A stretch of DNA of 64,000 nucleotides from Alphaproteobacteria bacterium (GTDB lineage Bacteria; Pseudomonadota; Alphaproteobacteria; Caulobacterales; Maricaulaceae): contig WGNG01000022.1 in NCBI GenBank assembly GCA_016124675.1, forward strand, positions 19,264 to 83,263. Reading direction: 5' to 3'. Every line of letters starts with the position of its first letter. Position 1 is the stretch's first letter. The notes below the pieces were generated by a model that searched no databases, was not told the origin of the DNA, and saw only the letters and a program-made list of their open reading frames with translations. Position numbers and translations under genes: made by a program. This document shows positions 16,707 through 25,322 of the stretch, piece by piece.

Positions 16707-16856
16707 CCCCTCACCTTACCTCTCCCCTCTGAAGAGGGGAGAGGAGGCTTTGACGCTGCTTTTCTTCCGGAAATGCAGGCGCCTGGCCCAACCCGTAACC
16801 ACGCAACATCAAATGTCTCCTCTCCCCCATTTATGGGGGAGAGGTAAGGTGAGGGG
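16707..16856. repeat. REPIN/MITE-like palindromic element, family 1, copy 2
   Basis: A 150-bp element with the same ends and orientation as 12433-12584: left end CCCCTCACCTTACCTCTCCC, right end its inverted copy. The end hairpins are CTCCCCTCTGAAGAGGGGAG and CTCCCCCATTTATGGGGGAG. The interior shares GGAGGCTTTGACGCTG and GCGCCTGGCCC but otherwise differs, with hairpin-loop changes as expected for separate drift. It lies between dcp (plus) and queE (minus). Confidence 0.85.
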
Positions 16857-16888
16857 GCCGCGCAAGCGCTTGCTGGGACCAGCCCCCC

Positions 16889-17518
16889 CTACGGCGCCCC
16901 GATCCATTTATGGGTCTGCAGGCTCAGCCGCCATTGGGGATGCTTCAGGCAGTATTCATACGCCGCCTGGGCGTTGGCCATCTGGTCGGGGCCGTCCATG
17001 GGCTGCAGGCGGAACTCCTGGAAATCCAGATGGGCGTAGAGCTCGGGCATGGCGTCGGGCTGGGGGTAGACGAGTTTGAGCTCGTGGCCGGATGTCTGTT
17101 TCAGGGGCGCGGTGGATTTCGGGCTGACGCAGATCCAGTCAATGCCGTCGGGCGCTGCGAGGGTCCCATTGGTCTCCACAGCGATTTCGAAACCGGCATC
17201 GTGCAGGGCGTCTATCAGGGCGCGGTCCAGCTGCAACAGAGGCTCGCCGCCGGTGCACACGACGTAAGGCGCGCCCCCGCCCGGCCACAGCGAGGCGACC
17301 TTGTCAGCCAGCGCCTGCGCGGTGGCGAACTTGGCGCCGTTGACGCCATCGGTTCCGATGAAGTCGGTATCGCAGAACCGGCACACGGCGGTTGCACGAT
17401 CACGCTCCAGCCCGCTCCACAGATTGCATCCTGCAAAGCGCAGGAACACGGCCGGGCGCCCGGTCTGGCCGCCCTCGCCCTGGACGGTGAGGAAGATTTC
17501 CTTGACCGCGTAGCTCAT
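16889..17518 (-). CDS. queE: 7-carboxy-7-deazaguanine synthase
   Basis: This 209-residue radical-SAM enzyme rearranges 6-carboxy-tetrahydropterin to 7-carboxy-7-deazaguanine in the queuosine/preQ0 pathway. The opening [20 protein letters not shown] is the substrate-binding signature. The [4Fe-4S] cysteines follow as a C-x14-C-x2-C run (CNLWSG...AVCRFCD), the extended spacing of the alphaproteobacterial QueE type. [11 protein letters not shown] binds SAM. Its ATG overlaps the queC stop (ATGA), so it is translated together with queC. Confidence 0.93.
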   Translation of the reverse strand: MSYAVKEIFLTVQGEGGQTGRPAVFLRFAGCNLWSGLERDRATAVCRFCDTDFIGTDGVNGAKFATAQALADKVASLWPGGGAPYVVCTGGEPLLQLDRALIDALHDAGFEIAVETNGTLAAPDGIDWICVSPKSTAPLKQTSGHELKLVYPQPDAMPELYAHLDFQEFRLQPMDGPDQMANAQAAYEYCLKHPQWRLSLQTHKWIGAP

Positions 17519-18216
17519 GCGCCGCGCCAGTCGCGCCAGCCTTTGGCGCGCAGCTCACAGGCCGGGCAGGCGCCGCAGCCATAACCCCAGTCATGGCGCT
17601 CATCGCGCACGCCGCGATAACAGGTATGGCTGTGCTCCACGATCAGGTCCACCAGAGCGTCCCCGCCCAGCTCGTGGGCCAGCGCCCAGGTTTCACCCTT
17701 GGTCAGATGCATCAGCGGCGTCTCGATGGTCACCGGCGCATCAAGGCCCAGCGACAGGGCGCGCGCCTGGGCGTCGATGGTGTCCTGCCGGCAGTCGGGA
17801 TAGCCTGAGTAATCGGTCTGGCAGACGCCGGTGATGATGTGCGACAGCCCCCGGCGCCAGGCATGGGCGCCCGCCACGGTGAGGAAAACCAGATTGCGCC
17901 CGGGCACGAAGGTGTTGGGCAGGCCGCGCGCGCCCATCTCGAACGCCACATCGCGCGTCAGCGCGCTTTCAGCCAGCGCGCCGTAGCCGGCCAGATCCAC
18001 CACCCTGTCCTCGCCCAGCCGCGCGCCCCACTCGGGGAAGCGCCCGGCGATCTGTTCACGCACGCGCTGGCGCGCCTCCATCTCGACGCTGTGGCGTTGG
18101 CCATAGGTGAAGCCGATCGTCTCCACATGCCCGTAGCGCGCCAGCGCCCACGCCAGGCACGCGGCCGAATCCTGTCCGCCGGACAGGAGCACCAGTGCGC
18201 GTGCGCCGTGATCCAT
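17515..18216 (-). CDS. queC: 7-cyano-7-deazaguanine synthase
   Basis: This 233-residue ATP-dependent enzyme converts 7-carboxy-7-deazaguanine to preQ0. The PP-loop SGGQDS is at residues 12-17. [25 protein letters not shown] and the C-terminal zinc knot (CYRG then [11 protein letters not shown]) match QueC. The ATG at 18216 has GGAGG 5 nt upstream; upstream starts at 18228 and 18267 are less convincing. It is the first gene of a queC-queE operon. Product preQ0 feeds tRNA queuosine synthesis; the other pathway genes are outside the window. Confidence 0.93.
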   Translation of the reverse strand: MDHGARALVLLSGGQDSAACLAWALARYGHVETIGFTYGQRHSVEMEARQRVREQIAGRFPEWGARLGEDRVVDLAGYGALAESALTRDVAFEMGARGLPNTFVPGRNLVFLTVAGAHAWRRGLSHIITGVCQTDYSGYPDCRQDTIDAQARALSLGLDAPVTIETPLMHLTKGETWALAHELGGDALVDLIVEHSHTCYRGVRDERHDWGYGCGACPACELRAKGWRDWRGA

Positions 18217-18278
18217 CGCATCCTCCATGAGGGGCGTGTATATCTGTCGCCAGGCCGGGTTCTGCAAGGATAAGCGTC

Positions 18279-18620
18279 ATGACCGACACTGCGATGGGTC
18301 TGCTCTACACCACCTGGCCGGACATGGAGAGCGCCGAAAGCGCCGCCGAGGCTGTGCTGGCCGAGGGATTGTGCGCCTGCGCCAACATTCTGGGCGAGAG
18401 CCGCTCGCTTTTCCGGTGGGAGGGCGAGATGCGGCGCGAGCGCGAGATCATCGCCCTGTTCAAGACGTCCGCAGGCAAGGCGGCGGCGCTGAGCGATCGT
18501 CTGGCGCGCCTTCACCCGTATGACGAGCCGTGCGTCATCGCGATCCATGTCGATGAAGCCGGCAGCGCGCCGGGCTTCCTGGCCTGGGTGCGCGGCGAGC
18601 CGGGCGCAAGGCCCGGCTGA
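18279..18620 (+). CDS. cutA: CutA divalent-ion tolerance protein
   Basis: This 113-residue protein has the trimeric ferredoxin-like CutA1 fold. Typical elements are LLYTTWPDMESAESAAEAVL, AEGLCACANIL, SLFRWEGEMRREREIIALFK and RLHPYDEPCVIAI. CutA1 proteins are conserved cytoplasmic proteins associated with copper tolerance, with an uncertain biochemical role. The gene is divergent from queC (62 bp between starts) and converges with the histidine kinase gene, whose stop lies 4 bp beyond. Confidence 0.9.
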   Translation: MTDTAMGLLYTTWPDMESAESAAEAVLAEGLCACANILGESRSLFRWEGEMRREREIIALFKTSAGKAAALSDRLARLHPYDEPCVIAIHVDEAGSAPGFLAWVRGEPGARPG

Positions 18621-18624
18621 CGCA

Positions 18625-20472
18625 TCAGGCGGTGCGGCGCAGCGTCGCCGAGGCGGCCAGATCGCCGGCGAGCGCTTCGACCAGCGCAGCCTTGAGATTG
18701 TCAGCAGAGACCGGCGCACGCACCAGGGTTTCGGTTGCGCCCGCCATCACCGGGGCTTCCAGATCGCGCACCAGCCGCACGACGGGCGTCATCGCGGCGG
18801 TGGAGGGCAGGGAGCGCACATCGTCGCAGGCCTCTTCGGGCTCGCAGTCCTCAAGGCTGAGACCCACCACCGCTGCGTCATAGGCCGCCGCGCCCAGCAC
18901 CGACACCAGCTCGGCGCTCGATCCCACGCATGTCACCACGCAGTTGAAGGATTTGAGATAGCCCAACAGCACCGAGCGGCGCGCCGCATCTCGCTCAGCC
19001 ACCAGCATGCGCAGGCGCCGCGTGGTCAGGCTGAAGGTTTCGCCATCGGCGTAGCGGTCGGCCTTGCACGACACAGGCAAGGTGACTTCAAACCAAAAGA
19101 CGGAGCCTTCCTGCGCGGGGCCCGGCTCATACCCGACGCGGCCCTGCATCAGGCCCGCCAGGCGCTTGGCGAGGTGCAGGCCCAGCCCGGCCCCATTGGC
19201 GCGGATATAGGGATCGACGCTGTCCTGGGAGAGGGAATCAAACAGCCGGTTGCGGGCGCTCTCGGGCACGCCTTCGCCCGTATCGCGCACCGTCACGCGC
19301 AGGCGCGCCGCGCCCGCCGCGTCGAGCTGGGTGCACAATGTGATGTCGAGACCGCCCTCGCTGGTCGTGCGCAGTGCCTGGGAGACGAAAATCTGGGCGA
19401 TGTGGAACAGGCGTCCGGCGTCGGCGCGAAGGGCGCGGTCTGACTCGCCGGCGAAACCGACAGTCAGGGCGAGCCCCTTCTGCGCAGCGTCCGTCTCGGC
19501 AGCGCGGCGAATGCGTTCGCCCAGCGCCCGCGCCGTCATGTCCTCAATATTGAGCTCCACATGACCGGCTTCGATGCGCGCCACGTCCACCACATCGCCC
19601 AGCATGCGCGCCAGCGCCTGGCCGCTATCGCGCACGCGCGCGGCCATGCGGGCCGGCTCGCCTTCGAGCCCGGCCTCTTCCAGCAGGTGCGCCATGCCGA
19701 GAATCCCGTTGAGCGGCGTGCGCAACTCGTGGCTCATATTGGCCAGCACCGCGGCGTTGGCCCGCGCCTGCTCTTCTGCGCGGCGCGCGGCAAGGTCATT
19801 GTGTTCGGCCAGACGCGTCATGACGGCGGCCTGCGCCTCGGTCTGGCGGCGGGCTTCCTCCAGATCGAAATTGCTGCGCACAGCGTCGGTGAGCGTTGCC
19901 GAGAAGGTCCGCGCCAGCTTGAATGTCACCACCAGGAACAGGATCAGCACGCCGGAGAAGAGGAAGCCGAAGAACCCGCCCGTACAGGCCAGGTTGGCCG
20001 CGCTGATGAGGATTGCCGGCGCATTGTAGGCAAGCACCGCAGACGGCGCCGCCGCCGAGGTCAGGGCGGAACCGGCGGTCATGCCGGCGATGAACACCAG
20101 CGCCGCCGTGAGCGCGTGTGGCGACGCCCCTTCGCCCACCATCCAGGGCGCTGCGCCCCACAGCGCGCCCATGGCGCACGACAGGACGATGAACATGGCC
20201 ATCATGCGCGGGCTCAGCGCACGGCCGGGCTTGCGCGCAGGCAGCAGGACCGCCACGCGGACGGCCGAGATCACGGTGATCGCCACCAGCCACGCGCCCA
20301 GTATCCAGGGGCTGATCCCGCCTGCGAGGAACACGGCCAGCAGACCGGCGTTGAGGACGTTCATGGGTCCGGAGGTGAGCCCGCTTCGGGCGATCAGCCG
20401 AAGCCGCGCCTCGCGCACCCTCAGGGAAATGTCATCCTTGCGCACTGCAGCGCGTTCTGCCTTGCCACCCAT
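18625..20472 (-). CDS. Membrane hybrid histidine kinase with degenerate receiver domain
   Basis: This is a 615-residue protein. Six membrane helices span about residues 37-190, followed by a coiled segment (200-240), a HisKA domain with the phospho-acceptor H248 in NMSHELRTPLNGILGM, an ATPase domain (VRDTGEGV around 395-402, GAGLGLHLAKRL around 428-438) and a C-terminal receiver-like domain (487-605). In the receiver the phosphorylated Asp position is Gly (G537 in YDAAVVGLSLED), the acidic pair is reduced to AE, and the usual Lys-Pro reads Ala-Pro. The N-box Asn is Gln (Q365 in IFVSQALRTT). The ATG at 20472 has AGGAAGGG upstream. Signal unknown. Confidence 0.85.
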   Translation of the reverse strand: MGGKAERAAVRKDDISLRVREARLRLIARSGLTSGPMNVLNAGLLAVFLAGGISPWILGAWLVAITVISAVRVAVLLPARKPGRALSPRMMAMFIVLSCAMGALWGAAPWMVGEGASPHALTAALVFIAGMTAGSALTSAAAPSAVLAYNAPAILISAANLACTGGFFGFLFSGVLILFLVVTFKLARTFSATLTDAVRSNFDLEEARRQTEAQAAVMTRLAEHNDLAARRAEEQARANAAVLANMSHELRTPLNGILGMAHLLEEAGLEGEPARMAARVRDSGQALARMLGDVVDVARIEAGHVELNIEDMTARALGERIRRAAETDAAQKGLALTVGFAGESDRALRADAGRLFHIAQIFVSQALRTTSEGGLDITLCTQLDAAGAARLRVTVRDTGEGVPESARNRLFDSLSQDSVDPYIRANGAGLGLHLAKRLAGLMQGRVGYEPGPAQEGSVFWFEVTLPVSCKADRYADGETFSLTTRRLRMLVAERDAARRSVLLGYLKSFNCVVTCVGSSAELVSVLGAAAYDAAVVGLSLEDCEPEEACDDVRSLPSTAAMTPVVRLVRDLEAPVMAGATETLVRAPVSADNLKAALVEALAGDLAASATLRRTA

Positions 20473-20615
20473 CCAGCAACCCTTCCTGCGACCGCCTCTG
20501 TGTGCGATTTTGAGGCGACAATCATCCCTCAGAGGTCTTAAAACCCGGTGCATGGCGCGTTCATCATCTGGAAATCCGCCCCCGCCCCCCTTGCGCCGCC
20601 TTGGAGCCTGACGCC

Positions 20616-21197
20616 ATGATCCGGGCCTTGCTCGCCGCCGCCGTCCTGTTTGCGCTGCCCGCCGCCGGGTGCAGCGAGGGCGTGGGCGATGATAACGAAG
20701 CGCTGTCGAACCTGGTTCCCGTGGACCCCGACGCGCCGGCCGAAGTGCTGAGCTGGCCCGATCTCATGCCGGAAGAGGAAATGGAAGCCTGGCAGGCGCT
20801 CAACGAGGGCCGGCGCGACCCGTCCCTGATGAGCCGCTTTCTGGCAGACGATCTGGTGGAAGGCCAGGTCGGCTCGTTCAATGTGGTGGAGGATCTCGAC
20901 GGGCTGATCGTACGCATGCCCGGCTATCTGTTGCCGCTGGATTACGTCGAGCGCGGGTCGGCGCGCGAGTTTCTGCTGCTGCCCTATCACGGCGCCTGTA
21001 TTCATTCGCCGGCGCCGCCGCCCAACCAGATCGTCTATCTGCGCTCCATCGAACCCATCGAGTTCAATGCCTTATGGGATCCGGTCTGGGTGGAGGGACG
21101 CATGCAGGTCGAGCGTGTGGACACGGAGCTCGCCGCCATCGCCTATTCCATGACCGCGCGCTCGGTGGAGCCCTATCGCGGCGGCCGCCCGCGCTGA
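20616..21197 (+). CDS. DUF3299-family lipoprotein
   Basis: This 193-residue protein has a lipoprotein signal ending AAGC. Its core carries the DUF3299 signature: MPGYLLPLDYV, then REFLLLPYHGACIHSPAPPP followed by NQIVYL. The family is conserved in proteobacteria and usually exported; its function is unknown, though members often lie near transport or metal genes. The ATG at 20616 has GGAG 9 nt upstream; a TTG at 20601 is the alternative. It ends just before a strong terminator. Confidence 0.82.
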   Translation: MIRALLAAAVLFALPAAGCSEGVGDDNEALSNLVPVDPDAPAEVLSWPDLMPEEEMEAWQALNEGRRDPSLMSRFLADDLVEGQVGSFNVVEDLDGLIVRMPGYLLPLDYVERGSAREFLLLPYHGACIHSPAPPPNQIVYLRSIEPIEFNALWDPVWVEGRMQVERVDTELAAIAYSMTARSVEPYRGGRPR

Positions 21198-21202
21198 CGC
21201 GA

Positions 21203-21231
21203 AAACCCCCGGCGCAGCGCGCCGGGGGTTT
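21203..21231. terminator. Rho-independent terminator between convergent genes
   Basis: A perfect 13-bp stem, AAACCCCCGGCGC (21203-21215) with GCGCCGGGGGTTT (21219-21231), closes on a 3-nt loop. It starts 5 bp after the DUF3299 gene and lies 24 bp from the end of the minus-strand lipoprotein gene, serving both. Confidence 0.88.
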
Positions 21232-21254
21232 GGTCAGGCCCGATCTGAGAAAAC

Positions 21255-21977
21255 CTAGTCTTCCCAGCCCCACGGGGTGGGCGGGGTGTCGACCGGCCGG
21301 GTGAGGTCGAAGGTCACTTCAAAGAAGCGGTCCTCCCGGGTCAGGCGGTAATAGAACGCCGTATCGGTCAGCTCCATGATCCAGACATTGGTGACGGACA
21401 CCGCGCGGTCTTCGCGCAGGAACAGCTCCTGGCTGAACGTGTCCACGGCGAACTCGGCGCGCGCGCCTTGAGGCGGCGCGGCCGTCTCGCCGCCATACTG
21501 GGTGAGCACGTCTTGCGAGCCGTCGCTGTGGCGGTGATCATGCTTGAGGCGCAGACGCCCGTCCTCCAGGCGGGTGATCAGCCAGGTGCGCGAATGGTCA
21601 TCGCCCACATGGAAGGGGGCGCGCACCTCATTGTCGAAGCACTCGCGCACATGCATGACCAGGTCGCGCCCGGCGAAGTCTGCATCCAGTGCAACGGGCG
21701 GGCTGGTGATGGTTCCGGCGAAGGACTGGCCGCACAGGGCGGTGAGCCCCTCAATCAGACCGGATGGCGCCGCATCGTCCGGCTCCATCGCCGCCTCGAT
21801 CACGCCGCCGGCATCGTCCATGGCGCCGTCGAGCGCGTCCAGCGCGTCTGCGCCGGCCTCCTGGACCTCTTCGACCGCGGCCGCGGCCGCTTCTTGGACC
21901 TCTTCGCGCTCCGGCGCATTGTCGCAAGCCGCCAGCGCCAGCGCACACACGCCGGACGTCAAAAGCAGATATCTCAT
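21255..21977 (-). CDS. Uncharacterised conserved lipoprotein
   Basis: This 240-residue protein has a lipobox (ALAAC, Cys18), then a long acidic Ala/Glu/Asp segment to about residue 70, probably a flexible tether. The folded part has LTALCGQSFAGTI, LVMHVRECFDNEVRAPFHVG, SRTWLITR, LKHDHRHSDGSQDVLTQYGG and TFDLTRPVDTP. The HDHRHSDGS...YGGET core suggests metal or carbohydrate binding, but I do not know a function. It begins 1 nt after the def stop and is co-transcribed with it. Confidence 0.7.
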   Translation of the reverse strand: MRYLLLTSGVCALALAACDNAPEREEVQEAAAAAVEEVQEAGADALDALDGAMDDAGGVIEAAMEPDDAAPSGLIEGLTALCGQSFAGTITSPPVALDADFAGRDLVMHVRECFDNEVRAPFHVGDDHSRTWLITRLEDGRLRLKHDHRHSDGSQDVLTQYGGETAAPPQGARAEFAVDTFSQELFLREDRAVSVTNVWIMELTDTAFYYRLTREDRFFEVTFDLTRPVDTPPTPWGWED

Positions 21978-21978
21978 A

Positions 21979-22494
21979 TCAGGCGGCTTCCCCTTTGGAC
22001 TTTACGAGCTTCTGAACGCGCCGGACAGCCCGGTCGCGCTTCAGCCGTGACAGATAATCGATAAAGACAATACCTTCGAGATGATCCATCTCGTGCTGGA
22101 TGCAGACGGCGAACAGGTCCTCGGCGATCTCCTCGCGCGGCGCGCCGCCATAATCGAGATAGCTGATCTTCACCCGCGCCGGGCGTTCGACCTCGTCATA
22201 AATCTCCGGCACGGACAGACACCCCTCAGAATAGGGTTTGAGCTCGTCTGTCAGCGGGGTGACCACAGGATTGACGAAATAGCGCGGCCGGTCGCGGGTG
22301 TCGGACAGGTCCATGACGATAACGCGCTTGTCCACGCCGATCTGGATCGCCGCCAGGCCAATGCCCTCGGCGTCGTACATGGTCTCCACCATGTCATCCA
22401 TCAGGGCGCGCAAGTCATCATCAACGCCCGCCACCGGCTTTGACACCAGTTTGAGGCGCGGATCGGGAACGGTGAGGATCGCACGTACGGTCAT
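21979..22494 (-). CDS. def: Peptide deformylase
   Basis: This 171-residue metalloenzyme removes the formyl group from new proteins. All three motifs are intact: [10 protein letters not shown] (about 44-53), EGCLSVP (90-96, metal Cys92) and QHEMDHLEG (metal His134 and His138 with Glu135). The start [15 protein letters not shown] matches the family; an upstream TTG at 22512 is also in frame, with no clear ribosome site for either. No fmt gene follows, unlike the common def-fmt order; the unknown lipoprotein takes that place. Confidence 0.95.
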   Translation of the reverse strand: MTVRAILTVPDPRLKLVSKPVAGVDDDLRALMDDMVETMYDAEGIGLAAIQIGVDKRVIVMDLSDTRDRPRYFVNPVVTPLTDELKPYSEGCLSVPEIYDEVERPARVKISYLDYGGAPREEIAEDLFAVCIQHEMDHLEGIVFIDYLSRLKRDRAVRRVQKLVKSKGEAA

Positions 22495-22580
22495 GAGATA
22501 CAGGTAAGACAAGCGCCGCGCGCGTTCAAGCGGCGCACCCCTTGCAGGACAGGGCGCAGGACCACCTTGGGAGGCCTGTC

Positions 22581-23717
22581 ATGCGTCTGTTTGAGACACC
22601 GCTGACCCGGTTGAGCGCACGGGACCGTAATGCGTGGCGGGCGCTGGCCCAGTGCCAGGGCAAGCTCATCAGCCCCTATCTCATGCCCGAATTCGCCGAG
22701 ATGATCGACGCAGAGCGGGGCGATGTGCGTGTGGTGATCGCCGGGGAGCACGGCGCGCCGGCAGGGTTTTTCGCCTGTCATGTGGGCGGCGACGGCGTGC
22801 TGCGTCCTGCTGGCGCGCCGCTGTCGGATTATCAGGGATTCGCCGGCCGTGCAGGCCTGCGCGTGGATGTTGACGCGCTGCTGGATACGTTGAACGCGCG
22901 CAGCCTGGTGTATGAAAACTGGCTTGGGCCGGCGCCGGGCAAGGTCAGCGCCCGCGGCGGTTCTGCGGTCATTGATATGTCGGGCGGCGCAGCTGACTGG
23001 TTCGCGGCGCGCCGCGCCCAGCACCGCGCGCATTTCAGGAAGATGGACCAGCGCTGGCGCAAGGCCGAGCGCGAGTTCGGGCCGGTTCGCGTGGTGTTCG
23101 GCGATCCTTCCGGCGAGCGGTTCGCCGCCCTCAAGGCCTGGAAGAGCGCTCAGTACCGCGCCTCGGGCTTGCTCGATCTGTTCGACGTCGGCTGGATCGA
23201 TACGGTGCTGACGCGCATCGCGGCGCGCGCCTTCGGGCCGTTCCGGGGCGTCGTGGCCTCGCTTTATCTGGGGGATGAGCTGGCGGCGGTGGAGATGGGC
23301 ATGGCCGCCGTTGGCGTCTATCATTCCTGGTTCCCGGCTTATGATCCGCGCTTTGCGGCCGTGTCTCCGGGCCTGCTGCTGCTGCATGGCGTGCTGGAGA
23401 ACGCCGCCTCGCTCGGCGTCGCGCGCATCGACCTTGGCCGGGGCGAACAGGCCTACAAGGCCTATTACACCGATTACGAAATCCCGCTCAGCACCGGGCG
23501 CGCCCTGCGTCCGGGCGTGGCGGCGGCCGGGGCCGGCCTGTGGGCCATGGCTGAATCGATGAGCGCCATCCTGCCCGAGCCGCTGGCCAGCGCCCCGGTG
23601 CGCCTGCGCCGGCGCTGGTCGCATACCGCCGCCATCGAGCCGGACCTGACCGGCCGGATCCGGCGCATGGCCGGCGCTTTCGCCAGCGCACCGCGCCGCC
23701 TGGCGGCGGCAGGCTGA
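22581..23717 (+). CDS. GNAT/FemAB-like acetyltransferase (CelD/BcsL, possibly HfsK-like)
   Basis: This 378-residue protein has the GNAT_6 (CelD/BcsL) fold. The N-terminal half is divergent; the C-terminal half has the acetyl-CoA region AVEMGMAAVGVYHSWFPAYD followed by LLHGVLENAASLGVARIDLG and RGEQAYKAYYTDYE. Such proteins modify exopolysaccharides; in Caulobacter the related HfsK affects holdfast cohesion, which is a reasonable but unproven parallel. The ATG at 22581 has GGGAGG 6 nt upstream. The gene is divergent from def and stands alone. Confidence 0.75.
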   Translation: MRLFETPLTRLSARDRNAWRALAQCQGKLISPYLMPEFAEMIDAERGDVRVVIAGEHGAPAGFFACHVGGDGVLRPAGAPLSDYQGFAGRAGLRVDVDALLDTLNARSLVYENWLGPAPGKVSARGGSAVIDMSGGAADWFAARRAQHRAHFRKMDQRWRKAEREFGPVRVVFGDPSGERFAALKAWKSAQYRASGLLDLFDVGWIDTVLTRIAARAFGPFRGVVASLYLGDELAAVEMGMAAVGVYHSWFPAYDPRFAAVSPGLLLLHGVLENAASLGVARIDLGRGEQAYKAYYTDYEIPLSTGRALRPGVAAAGAGLWAMAESMSAILPEPLASAPVRLRRRWSHTAAIEPDLTGRIRRMAGAFASAPRRLAAAG

Positions 23718-23810
23718 GACGGCCGCGTTCTGACGCAAACGTCAGTTCCCTTTCGCGGGCCAGCCCCTATTTTTAGGGGCGAACCTGTTTGCAGCCGAAG
23801 GGAGACCTCC

Positions 23811-24935
23811 TTGCGCCATCTCGCCACAGCCACCGCCATCGCCCTCATCCTCGCCGCGCCGGCGCCCGGCGCCGACACGCACGAGACCGAGCAGGCGGTC
23901 TTCACCGTGGAGACGGTCGCCTCAGGGCTGGAGTTTCCCTGGTCCATCGATTTTCTGCCCGACGGGTCCAGGCTGGTGACCGAGCGCGAGGGCCGGCTGC
24001 GCGTCATCGGGGCGGACGGCGCGTTGCGCGCCGCGCCGGTCACAGGTCTGCCCGATGATTTGATCGCCATCCGCCAGGGCGGCCTGATGGATGTGCGCGT
24101 GGCGCCGGACTTCGAAACCACCCGCCACGTCTATTTCACCTATGCGCAAGGCACTGAAAGCGCCAACGGCACGGCGCTGGCGCGCGGCGTGCTAAGCGCC
24201 GACATGAGCGCGCTGGAGGACCTGCAGGTGCTGTTCCGCGCCAATATCGACAAGGCCTCCGGCTTCCATTTCGGCGGGCGCATCCTGTTCAATGAGGACG
24301 GGACGCTCTTTCTGACATTGGGTGATGGCGGCCGCACCCCGCAAGAAGCGCAGGACCCGGCCAACCATCTGGGCACGGTGGTGCGCCTCCATCTCGACGG
24401 CTCGATCCCCGCCGACAATCCGCAGGTCGAAAACGCAGCGCAGGGCGTGTTCAGCTTCGGCCACCGCAATGTGCAGGGCATTGACCGCAATCCGGCCACC
24501 GGATCGGTCTGGACGACCGAACACGGGCCGCGCGGCGGCGACGAGATCAACATCCTGGCGCCGGGCGTGAATTTCGGCTGGCCGACCGTGACCTATGGCA
24601 TCAATTATAACGGTACGATCATCACCGAGGAGCGTGAGCGGCCGGAGTTCGAGCCGCCGATCTGGTACTGGACCCCGTCCATCGCGCCGGCCGGCATGGC
24701 CTTCTACACCGGCAGCGCCTTCGAACACTGGCAGGGCGATCTGTTCCACGCCGCGCTGGCGGGCATGACCCTGCAGCGCATGGAAATCAGCGGCGACCGG
24801 GTGATCGGGGTGGAGAACCTGCTCACCGGCCGCAACGAGCGCTACCGCGATGTGCGCGTTGGCCCGGACGGCGCGATCTATCTCCTCGTCGATGACAGCG
24901 ACGGCGCGGTGATCCGCCTGGTCCCGGCGCAGTAG
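23811..24935 (+). CDS. PQQ-dependent sugar dehydrogenase (soluble GDH/Asd type), secreted
   Basis: This is a 374-residue six-bladed beta-propeller with a signal peptide (TATAIALILAAPAPGA). Family motifs are LEFPWSIDFLPDG, FHFGGRILFNEDGTLFLTLGDG, HRNVQGIDRNP, TEHGPRGGDEINIL and NFGWPTVTYG. It would oxidise aldose sugars in the periplasm with PQQ as cofactor. The start is TTG at 23811, preceded by GGGAGA; no ATG or GTG gives a complete signal peptide. No pqq synthesis genes are present in the window. Confidence 0.88.
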   Translation: MRHLATATAIALILAAPAPGADTHETEQAVFTVETVASGLEFPWSIDFLPDGSRLVTEREGRLRVIGADGALRAAPVTGLPDDLIAIRQGGLMDVRVAPDFETTRHVYFTYAQGTESANGTALARGVLSADMSALEDLQVLFRANIDKASGFHFGGRILFNEDGTLFLTLGDGGRTPQEAQDPANHLGTVVRLHLDGSIPADNPQVENAAQGVFSFGHRNVQGIDRNPATGSVWTTEHGPRGGDEINILAPGVNFGWPTVTYGINYNGTIITEERERPEFEPPIWYWTPSIAPAGMAFYTGSAFEHWQGDLFHAALAGMTLQRMEISGDRVIGVENLLTGRNERYRDVRVGPDGAIYLLVDDSDGAVIRLVPAQ

Positions 24936-25322
24936 CGTCAGACGCAGCCCCTCTCGTTGTGATCAGCCAATGGGTTGAAGGACGAGGAGGGCGCCAGTCT
25001 TCTCCCTCCCCCGAAGCGGGGGTGAGGCCGCCAAGTCTGGTCCGGGGGACCAGACGCCCGGCCGTGCGGGCTGAGGGTAGCGAAGCCGGGTTGGGGCGCC
25101 GCCGAAGGCGGCAACTCAAAATCCTGCAACGGGCGGCGCCTCACCCCACCCGAGCCGGGGCTGAACCCCGGCCCACCCTCCCCATCAAGGGGAGGGAAAT
25201 CGCATTTGAGCCTTGAGTACTTGTTCCCTCCCCTTGAGGGGGTCAGACGCTGAAGGCGTTTGACGGGGGTGGGGTGTGAGGCGGTGACGGGTGGCGGGCC
25301 GTTGGCTGAGACTGCGTGCCCC
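24936..25322. repeat. Gene-free region of palindromic repeats, family 2, copy D
   Basis: This 387-bp gap holds no credible gene. It contains a perfect 9-bp hairpin GTCTGGTCC/GGACCAGAC (25035-25055), CCGGGG/CCCCGG (25155-25171), a CCCTCCCC..GGGGAGGG pair (25177-25197) and TCCCTCCCCTTGAGGGGGTC near 25229. Positions 25266-25322 match the reverse complement of 10491-10547, including the shared GTGTGAGGCGGTGACGGGTG. The far end abuts the TPR gene's stop codon. Confidence 0.65.
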
